The position numbers and the translations under genes are program-made. Of a DNA stretch of 6,222 nucleotides, positions 1 to 4,817 are shown in pieces (position 1 is the stretch's first letter; every line of letters begins with the position of its first letter). This DNA is from Ahrensia sp. (GTDB taxonomy: Bacteria; Pseudomonadota; Alphaproteobacteria; Rhizobiales; Rhizobiaceae). The notes under the pieces were generated by a model. That model worked only from the letters and a program-made list of their open reading frames with translations, had not been told where the DNA came from and made no database searches. The stretch is taken from positions 1-6,222 of the forward strand of contig JAHEJF010000121.1 in NCBI GenBank assembly GCA_024639025.1. Reading direction: 5' to 3'.

Positions 1-72
1 ACTCACCTTGCCGACGCTAATGAGCGCTGCAATGAGAGCTAGACTGAAAATAATTGCTCTGTGAATGGGAAT
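1..72 (-). CDS. Possible 5' end of a divergent gene for an exported or membrane protein (partial, apparent ATT start)
   Basis: On the minus strand, a frame opening at 72 stays open to the left edge of the window (24 codons). It reads (M)PIHRAIIFSLALIAALISV, followed by GKVS: a short basic N-terminus and a run of about 15 hydrophobic residues, which is the shape of a signal peptide or membrane anchor. No ATG, GTG or TTG starts this frame; the next codon upstream that blocks it is a TAG at 111-109. However, a GGAGG (84-80 on the minus strand) lies exactly 7 bases before an ATT codon at 72-70, the right distance for initiation. ATT starts are known but rare, for example infC in E. coli. The product cannot be named because almost all of it lies outside the window. 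Alternatives are a base error in an ATG start or a chance open frame. Confidence 0.35.
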   Translation of the reverse strand, partial: MPIHRAIIFSLALIAALISVGKVS

Positions 73-91
73 AACACTGCCTCCACCACCT

Positions 92-120
92 CTGGCAATA
101 CCCGAACACTAGGCCTATAT
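92..120 (+). promoter_or_regulatory. Candidate promoter of the DUF6494-mrp operon
   Basis: CTATAT (115-120) is identical to the -10 consensus described for Sinorhizobium-type housekeeping promoters (CTTGAC-N17-CTATAT). Exactly 17 bases upstream is CTGGCA (92-97), which matches that -35 at only three of six positions. Transcription would start near 127, giving a leader of roughly 40 bases that contains the small hairpin at 136-148. It is the only plausible promoter seen before the first gene of the operon. Confidence 0.35.
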
Positions 121-135
121 ATTCAAACTGGTCAA
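106..135 (-). promoter_or_regulatory. Candidate promoter for the divergent left-edge gene
   Basis: Read on the minus strand, TTGACC (135-130) matches five of six bases of the -35 consensus. After an 18-base spacer comes TAGTGT (111-106), which keeps only the TA and final T of the -10. Transcription would begin near position 99, leaving a leader of about 27 bases before the ATT codon at 72. The weak -10 keeps confidence low. Confidence 0.25.
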
Positions 136-148
136 TGCCCAAAGGGCA
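136..148 (+). promoter_or_regulatory. Small inverted repeat in the operon leader
   Basis: TGCCC (136-140) and GGGCA (144-148) are perfect 5-base arms around AAA. The repeat sits just downstream of the candidate promoter and 8 bases before the Shine-Dalgarno, so it could be a leader hairpin or half-sites of an operator. It is short enough to arise by chance. Confidence 0.2.
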
Positions 149-156
149 GATGTAGC

Positions 157-165
157 GGGAGGAAG
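157..165 (+). promoter_or_regulatory. Strong Shine-Dalgarno of the DUF6494-like gene
   Basis: GGGAGGAAG contains a full GGAGG (158-162) seven bases before the ATG at 170. This fixes the start of the small gene and is the best ribosome binding site of the operon. Confidence 0.8.
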
Positions 166-169
166 AGTA

Positions 170-358
170 ATGAGCGATGACTTCAATATGTCTATGCGCA
201 AGTTTCTAAAGCAGGTTGGTGTAACGTCGCAACAAGCGATTGAAGAAGCTTTGAGAAAGAGCGGGGGCGATCAAGGAAAAACCTACAATGCCCGCGTTGT
301 GCTGAAGATTGAGGAACTTGATCTCGAGCACGTGGTAACCGGCGAGATCAAGGGGTAG
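170..358 (+). CDS. DUF6494-like small protein (62 aa)
   Basis: This is a short soluble protein with no signal peptide or membrane segment. Its N-terminus (FNMSMRKFLKQVGVTSQQAIEEALR) resembles the small alphaproteobacterial family I know as DUF6494, which opens with a similar FNMSxRKFLKQVGVTSQ pattern; the recognition is from memory. Residues 8-30 look helical, and residues 39-60 (VVLKIEELDLEHVVTGEIKG) look like two beta strands ending the protein, so the fold may be helix followed by a small sheet. The ATG is supported by a strong Shine-Dalgarno seven bases upstream. It is the first gene of the operon and ends 7 bases before the TTG start of the Mrp ATPase, with the mrp ribosome site inside its last codons. 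The biochemical role is unknown; constant company with an Fe-S carrier would suggest a maturation or adaptor role, which is inference. Confidence 0.85.
   Translation: MSDDFNMSMRKFLKQVGVTSQQAIEEALRKSGGDQGKTYNARVVLKIEELDLEHVVTGEIKG
350..355 (+). promoter_or_regulatory. Ribosome binding site supporting the TTG start of mrp
   Basis: AAGGGG lies at the very end of the preceding gene, overlapping its last codons, and stands ten bases before TTG at 366. It decides in favour of the TTG because the next in-frame ATG, at codon 29, would remove the first third of the N-terminal domain. Confidence 0.5.
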
Positions 359-365
359 TTCTAAA

Positions 366-1460
366 TTGGCATTGGATCGCGAGACCGTTCTGGAAACCCT
401 GAAGACTGTCAGGGATCCTTCCAGTGGAGACAACTTGGTTTCTTCAGGAATGATGCGAGCGTTGCAGTTAAACGGATCGAAGGTTCGGTTTGTCATGGAA
501 ATCGACCCAAGCCGTGCCACAAGTATGGAACAGCTTCGCAGCGAGGCGGAGAAAAAGCTGGTTGCGTTGGAAGGTTGTGATGAAGCGACAATTGTCATGA
601 CCGCCCACAGCCAGACAGCTGATAACGCTTCGACGCCTGTAACGAATGCACAGCCCACACCCATCAAACCGAAACCGTCACTAGGCACCGGTCCACAGAA
701 AGTACCGGGCATTGAGCGCATCGTTGCAATTGCTTCGGGAAAAGGCGGTGTTGGCAAGTCTACTGTCGCCTCCAATCTGGCCTGTTCACTCGCTGCGGAA
801 GGCTGGAAAGTCGGCTTGCTGGACGCAGATGTTTACGGCCCTTCACAGCCTCGCATGCTTGGCGTATCGGGACGACCGTCTTCCCCTGACGGGCAGATCA
901 TTCTGCCAATGCGCAATCATGGTGTTACCATGATCTCAATCGGCCTCATGACCAATGATGATCAGGCTGTGGTCTGGCGTGGTCCCATGTTGATGGGCGC
1001 GCTTCAACAAATGATGAACCAGGTGCAATGGGGTGCGCTGGATGTTCTGTTGGTTGACCTGCCACCAGGTACCGGCGATGTGCAGATGACGCTTGGACAG
1101 AAGTTTGTCGTGGATGGAGCGGTGGTTGTTTCTACCCCGCAGGACATCGCTCTTCTGGACGCCCGCAAGGGTATTGACATGTTCACGCAGATGGACATCC
1201 CCATACTGGGACTGATCGAAAACATGTCCACACACATTTGTTCGGAATGCGGTCATGAGGAGCACATTTTCGGCCATGGTGGCGTAGCAGCTGAAGCAAA
1301 AAAACTGGGCGCACCTCTGCTTGGAGAAATCCCGCTTCACCTTGCGATCCGAACAGCAGCAGATGGCGGAGCACCCGTGGTTGTTTCCCGTGCAGGCTCT
1401 CAAGAGGCCTCCGCCTTCCGAGAAATCGCAATACGGCTTATGGAAAACTTTGAGTCATGA
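366..1460 (+). CDS. mrp: Mrp/NBP35 (ApbC)-family Fe-S cluster carrier ATPase
   Basis: This is a cytoplasmic P-loop ATPase that binds a bridging [4Fe-4S] cluster as a dimer and passes it to apo-proteins (family knowledge). The 364 residues fit the usual length. Residues 3-80 form the MIP18/DUF59-type domain (VLETLKTVRDPSSGDNLVSSGMM). A Pro/Thr-rich linker covers about 83-115. The ATPase domain begins at 116: deviant Walker A GKGGVGKS (125-132, with the signature lysine K126 and K131), LDADVYGPSQPR (152-163), DLPPGTGD switch II (231-238) and the cluster-binding CxxC, C292 and C295, inside ENMSTHICSECG. All key residues are intact. The start is TTG, chosen because the DUF59 domain begins at residue 3 and AAGGGG precedes it. 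The stop overlaps the next start by ATGA (1457-1460). It may be a dedicated copy serving this operon rather than the general housekeeping carrier. Confidence 0.95.
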   Translation: MALDRETVLETLKTVRDPSSGDNLVSSGMMRALQLNGSKVRFVMEIDPSRATSMEQLRSEAEKKLVALEGCDEATIVMTAHSQTADNASTPVTNAQPTPIKPKPSLGTGPQKVPGIERIVAIASGKGGVGKSTVASNLACSLAAEGWKVGLLDADVYGPSQPRMLGVSGRPSSPDGQIILPMRNHGVTMISIGLMTNDDQAVVWRGPMLMGALQQMMNQVQWGALDVLLVDLPPGTGDVQMTLGQKFVVDGAVVVSTPQDIALLDARKGIDMFTQMDIPILGLIENMSTHICSECGHEEHIFGHGGVAAEAKKLGAPLLGEIPLHLAIRTAADGGAPVVVSRAGSQEASAFREIAIRLMENFES

Positions 1461-2164
1461 GCGAACCCCAACTGCCTCCTCTGCTCCGTGCAGATCGCCT
1501 GCACGGTCGAACTGCCCCACTCGAGCGAGCCTGTGCGATGGCTGTGGCCGGGACGGATGCAGGGATTGTCCCATTTAACATCTCCGATGAAGCGTTTCGC
1601 GCTGCCATACTCTTCGCACCGGAAGTGCCCTTGGAAGATGCTATGGCGATGCTTCCTGCTTGCGGATTGGGATTTCAGAATGCGCTGGGTTCGCTTGCGC
1701 CACCGGAGGTGGCGGTGCACCTTGAGTGGACCGGTGAAATTAGGGTGAACGGCGCCAGGTGCGGGAAGCTCAGCGTTGCCGCATCTAACATGGACGCGGA
1801 CGTGGAACCCGACTGGCTTGCCGTGGGAATCGATGTGACCTTGCGCTATCCGCAAGGTTCGCCCGGCGATAATCCGAATTATACGGCGCTGATGGAAGAA
1901 GGGTGCGCTGAAGTGGATCCCACATTATTGCTCGAAGCCTGGGCTCGCCATACACTATATTGGATCAATCGATGGTCGGATGAAGGCGTAGCGCCTTTGC
2001 ATGCTGAATGGCGCAGTCTTGCATACAACATTGGTGAAGAAGTTGAGCTTGGGGGAACTAGCGGCGTGTTTGTCGGTATTGATGAACGGTTTGGCGCGCT
2101 TGTCCGCAGCGGAGAAGAAACCCGGCTAATACCATTGTCAGAATTACTGGTGAAACAGACATGA
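1457..2164 (+). CDS. Biotin/lipoate protein ligase-like protein with C-terminal DUF4444-type domain
   Basis: The protein has 235 residues, is cytoplasmic by appearance, and resembles proteins annotated as biotin/lipoate-protein ligase family with DUF4444. Residues about 22-190 match the catalytic fold: FAPEVPLEDAMAMLP (53-67), GFQNALGSLAPPEVAVHLEW (72-91, ending at the Trp that aligns with the WPND of BirA), VNGARCGKL (97-105) and a helix LLEAWARHTLYWINRWSDEG (158-177). Residues about 191-232 (IGEEVELGGTSGVFVGIDERFGALVRSGEETRLIPL) form a small SH3-like barrel, as in ligase C-terminal domains. No GRGR nucleotide loop is visible, WPND is replaced by WTGE, and the expected catalytic lysine position holds Arg101 or a neighbour, so ligase activity is doubtful. 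The start overlaps the mrp stop by ATGA and has only a weak ribosome site, which implies translational coupling. The true substrate is unknown. Confidence 0.85.
   Translation: MSEPQLPPLLRADRLHGRTAPLERACAMAVAGTDAGIVPFNISDEAFRAAILFAPEVPLEDAMAMLPACGLGFQNALGSLAPPEVAVHLEWTGEIRVNGARCGKLSVAASNMDADVEPDWLAVGIDVTLRYPQGSPGDNPNYTALMEEGCAEVDPTLLLEAWARHTLYWINRWSDEGVAPLHAEWRSLAYNIGEEVELGGTSGVFVGIDERFGALVRSGEETRLIPLSELLVKQT
1698..1714 (+). repeat. GC-rich hairpin inside the ligase-like gene
   Basis: CGCCACC (1698-1704) and GGTGGCG (1708-1714) are perfect 7-base arms around GGA. The hairpin covers a Shine-Dalgarno-like GGAGGTGG (1705-1712) that precedes an in-frame GTG at 1715 (codon 87). It may be only a by-product of codons for PPEVA. 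Confidence 0.35.
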
Positions 2165-2640
2165 AACTTGCTCGCGCCATTCATCTTGACGAAAGTGACC
2201 TCAATGTATTCTTTTCGCCCGCGCGTACTGGAGAATGGTGCATTTCCGGAGGATTTGAGTTTTCCGATTGGACGGAAAGCGATCTGATCGGCAAGTCTCG
2301 TCAGGCTTTTTCCAACGGGTGGCTTGGCCTGGAGACCTTCGGCCGCGTTACATTTGTGGCAGTCACGCCTTTCGAACAATCGGAACATGATGTCCTTGTT
2401 GAGAAGCTGGCCCGGCATTTTGTGGAAGTTTACGGTGCACCAAATATGGAAGCCGCACTACCCGTAGCCGTTGAGGAGCTGGAATTCATGGCTGAGCTTT
2501 GTGAAGACCATGATCCAAATACCCTGTTGGCCGTTCACCGCGAACTGGGTGAATCGGGCGTCAAAGAGAGTTTCCGGGTGATTGACGCCACGCCTGCCGA
2601 ACTTGATTTGGTTGCAGTCCATGGTTCCGTGGACGAATAA
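2161..2640 (+). CDS. DUF6505-like protein (159 aa)
   Basis: This protein has no signal peptide, membrane segment or familiar catalytic motif. I recognise the family by its N-terminal half: MKLARAIHLDESD (1-13), then GGFEFSDWTESDLIGKSRQAFSNGWLG (30-56), and by LCEDHDPNTLL (112-122). This matches what is annotated as DUF6505 in Alphaproteobacteria; the assignment is from memory. The fold appears mixed alpha/beta, with a strand (FGRVTFVAV, 60-68) followed by a long helix (SEHDVLVEKLARHFVEVYG, 74-92). The single cysteines C27 and C113 do not form a metal motif. The ATG overlaps the stop of the ligase-like gene by four bases, so it is probably translated by coupling and is the last gene of the operon; no hairpin-plus-T terminator is visible in the 74 bases that follow. 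The function is unknown; tight coupling to the ligase-like protein suggests a physical or functional partnership (inference). Confidence 0.85.
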   Translation: MKLARAIHLDESDLNVFFSPARTGEWCISGGFEFSDWTESDLIGKSRQAFSNGWLGLETFGRVTFVAVTPFEQSEHDVLVEKLARHFVEVYGAPNMEAALPVAVEELEFMAELCEDHDPNTLLAVHRELGESGVKESFRVIDATPAELDLVAVHGSVDE

Positions 2641-2702
2641 GCAGCTTGGTTGTGTGGTAATTGTGTTCAAGGCACCTCGATCCGCGTTTTATGCACGCTA
2701 AG

Positions 2703-2708
2703 AAAAGG
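2703..2708 (+). promoter_or_regulatory. Ribosome binding site deciding the start of the double-protease gene
   Basis: AAAAGG precedes ATG 2715 by six bases. Upstream candidates in the same frame (TTG 2661 and ATG 2691) lack a comparable site and would put a charged tail in front of the signal peptide. The 74-base gap after the DUF6505-like gene shows no convincing promoter, so read-through from the operon remains possible. Confidence 0.55.
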
Positions 2709-2714
2709 TTGGCC

Positions 2715-4757
2715 ATGCGAAAGAAACGGCCCTTATCGATATCAGCGCTTCTGTTTGCGATTTTGGTCTGTGCAGTAGATGTCGCCAATGCTGTTCCTCG
2801 GGACACTATTGATTCTGTTGTTTCGGTTCTGCCGGTCTGGCCTGGGCGCGCTCAGGGTGGTGCAGGCGCAGCACCCGGAACAGCACCGGAGGGAAGTGGA
2901 GTTGTGCTGCGCAAAGGCGTAATTGCCACAGCTTGGCATGTCATCGAGCCTGCCTCCAGCATCGATGTCAGACTGAGTGACGGTCGCATCCTGCCCGCCA
3001 AACTAATTGCAAAAGATGTTTCAACCGACATTGCACTCTTGGAAGTGGAAATGGATCTTCCATCAATTGAGATTGCCCCGGCAGTTGAACTTACCGACTC
3101 AGTATGTGCGATTGGAAACGCCTATGGTTTCGGGCTGTCGGTGACCTGCGGGGTCGTTTCTGCTGTTGACGTTACAAATGCCGGTTTCAACGAAGTCGAG
3201 GATTTCGTGCAGACCGATGCTGCTGTGAACCCTGGAATGTCAGGTGGAGCACTGGTGGACAGTAACGGTCGACTGGTCGGCATGATCTCCGCAATTTTTT
3301 CCTCGAAGTCCGAGACAAATATCGGCGTTAATTTTGCCGTTTCACCAGCGCTTCTACTACGGGTCGCAGACGCTCTTCTTGAAGATGGAACAGTGAGATA
3401 TCCGCAGCCGGGTTGGCAACTGGGAAGAGCGGATCGTGGCCAAATGAGCAGGCTTGCAGCTCCAGTAATTCAATCAGTCGATGAGGGTGGGCCGGCAGCT
3501 GTTTCCGGCATTCGTAAAGGTGATCTGGTCGTCCGGATCGGAGAACGACGGATCAGGACGCCAAAGGATGCGGTTGCCGCCCTGGCCATAGTTTCATCTG
3601 ACGCTGAATCGGTAGATGTCGAGATATATCGCGGCGGGGAAGCCATCGTCGCAGAGTTGATGCTCCTGTCGACCACACCTGTAGCGAACGCTCAGAGGTT
3701 GGAAACGTTAGGGGGCTGCCCGCATCCCGAGCCTGTCTGTATTGTTCGTCAGGCAGTATTTCCCGTTTCAAGCTTTGATCCGGTCGGTAGCGCAACGCGC
3801 ATTGGGTCGAACCTCTTGGTGACAAACCGCCACATTGTAGGCGACCGCATGGATGCGGTCGTGCACACGCCTGATGGTCCAAGGGGCGCACGCGTTGTTC
3901 CTTCTGCTTTTGCCGGGGATCTCGTTTTACTCGAGGTGTCGAGTTTGCCTGAGAGCGGTCACATATTGGATCTTGAAGTTGAAAGCAGCGATCATCCTGT
4001 ATTCTATGCAATCGGAGCGGATATCAGTCGTCAGGAAGTACGTGTGTTTGATCCCGGTGGCCTGATCGCAAGACCTGCCGAGGGCTCGACCTTCGCCCGT
4101 CTACATGTTGCAGCCCGCATGCAACCGGGGGTGAGCGGCGGAGCGCTCGTCGATGAAACAGGTGACTTGCAAGCAATAGCGGTCGGCGGTGGCGAAGGTC
4201 GCTATGAGGCTATACCGGTCGCCAGTGTTCGCACCCTTCTGGACATGCGATCAGATGAAAATGCGGAAGAGGTAACAGAGCGCCTTGGAACCGCATTTGC
4301 ACTGTGTGCGCAGTCCATGGAAAGCTTCGACAATGGTAACGAGAACGGAAACAACATCGACGGTCTAATCGATGTCTGCACCTCAGCAGGAAATCAAGGC
4401 CAACTTCTGGAAGCTGGACGGCTTCTTGCACAAGTCGGAGATTTTGATGCGGCGACCGCAATCCTGGATTTGGCGGCCGAGCAGGTTCCAAACTCAATCA
4501 ATACCCGCATCTCACTTCTGGTCGCCTTGCAGCTTTCAGCCCGTTTTACGGAGATGACGCAACACGCCCGTTGGTTGATGGAGATGGCGCCAGATGATCC
4601 ACAGGCATTGCGGTTCGCCATTCAATCAGGGGTGTGGGGAGGAGAGCCCGCGTTGGCTGAGGAAGGTTACCAGGCACTGCTAAAGGCAGACGCGAGACAA
4701 GCCGAGGCTGCCCGCAGATTCATCGACAATGCGCCGCCAGCACCTAAGCGCCGATGA
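2715..4757 (+). CDS. Exported double serine protease: trypsin-like, PDZ, trypsin-like, TPR-like (680 aa)
   Basis: The start at ATG 2715 gives a clean signal peptide: MRKKRP, a hydrophobic core (7-20) and VANA at 23-26, with cleavage predicted after A26, so the protein acts in the periplasm or outside. Domain 1 (about 30-225) is an HtrA/DegP-like S1C protease with H75 (TAWHV), D105 (STDIALLEV) and S176 (NPGMSGGALVD). A PDZ domain follows at about 248-318 (GGPAAVSGIRKGDLVVRIGERRI). Domain 2 (about 335-510) is a second trypsin fold with H373 (LVTNRHIVGD), D402 (AGDLVLLEV) and S474 (QPGVSGGALVDETG). An Asn/Gly-rich linker (540-547) leads to about three TPR-like helical pairs (565-668). Cysteine pairs C335/C342 and C531/C555 could form disulfides. 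Usual HtrA proteins have one protease domain followed by PDZ domains, so the order here is unusual. Both triads look complete; substrates are unknown. It converges on the S8 protease gene. Confidence 0.9.
   Translation: MRKKRPLSISALLFAILVCAVDVANAVPRDTIDSVVSVLPVWPGRAQGGAGAAPGTAPEGSGVVLRKGVIATAWHVIEPASSIDVRLSDGRILPAKLIAKDVSTDIALLEVEMDLPSIEIAPAVELTDSVCAIGNAYGFGLSVTCGVVSAVDVTNAGFNEVEDFVQTDAAVNPGMSGGALVDSNGRLVGMISAIFSSKSETNIGVNFAVSPALLLRVADALLEDGTVRYPQPGWQLGRADRGQMSRLAAPVIQSVDEGGPAAVSGIRKGDLVVRIGERRIRTPKDAVAALAIVSSDAESVDVEIYRGGEAIVAELMLLSTTPVANAQRLETLGGCPHPEPVCIVRQAVFPVSSFDPVGSATRIGSNLLVTNRHIVGDRMDAVVHTPDGPRGARVVPSAFAGDLVLLEVSSLPESGHILDLEVESSDHPVFYAIGADISRQEVRVFDPGGLIARPAEGSTFARLHVAARMQPGVSGGALVDETGDLQAIAVGGGEGRYEAIPVASVRTLLDMRSDENAEEVTERLGTAFALCAQSMESFDNGNENGNNIDGLIDVCTSAGNQGQLLEAGRLLAQVGDFDAATAILDLAAEQVPNSINTRISLLVALQLSARFTEMTQHARWLMEMAPDDPQALRFAIQSGVWGGEPALAEEGYQALLKADARQAEAARRFIDNAPPAPKRR
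3842..3861 (+). repeat. 20-base inverted repeat with perfect 9-base arms
   Basis: CGACCGCAT (3842-3850) and ATGCGGTCG (3853-3861) are exact reverse complements separated by GG. They lie inside the second protease domain, straight after its catalytic histidine codon region, over codons for GDRMDAV. It may be a coding coincidence, a protein-binding palindrome or an RNA hairpin. Confidence 0.5.
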
Positions 4758-4768
4758 AACATAGGTGC
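4740..4768. terminator. Weak stem-loop across the stop codon of the double-protease gene
   Basis: GCACCTA (4740-4746) and TAGGTGC (4762-4768) are perfect 7-base arms with a 15-base loop that contains the TGA stop. It lies at the meeting point of the two convergent genes, where a shared terminator is expected. However, neither strand has a T-run after the stem, so it would not be a classical intrinsic terminator. The remaining gap to 4817 holds only an A-rich stretch (4782-4787). Confidence 0.2.
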
Positions 4769-4817
4769 CAGCATTAGGAACAAAAAACAGCATAATTCCA
4801 ATCAAGGCCGAAATGGA

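Noticed and set aside
1..63. Tails of a plus-strand upstream gene (stops at 40-42 or 61-63)
   Set aside because: Two plus frames are open from the left edge, but each gives at most 20 residues with no recognisable ending, so neither can be supported over the other or over chance.
206..775. A 189-residue open frame on the minus strand across the DUF6494-like and mrp genes
   Set aside because: It is antisense to two well-recognised genes, has no ribosome binding site I can see and reads as low-complexity, family-less sequence. It is a shadow of the coding strand.
1400..1855. A 151-residue minus-strand open frame over the mrp/ligase-like junction
   Set aside because: It is antisense to two overlapping real genes and shows no recognisable domain.
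2661..2714. A longer N-terminus for the double protease starting at TTG 2661 or ATG 2691
   Set aside because: It would place a charged extension before a textbook signal peptide; ATG 2715 has its own AAAAGG site six bases upstream.
3553..4011. A 152-residue minus-strand open frame inside the double-protease gene
   Set aside because: The sense frame has a complete PDZ and catalytic histidine in this stretch; the antisense product is rich in Arg, Pro and Gln, as is typical of shadow frames.
4758..4817. A classical bidirectional intrinsic terminator between the convergent genes
   Set aside because: Only a 7-base stem with a long loop and no following T-run is present, so the classical form is not supported.
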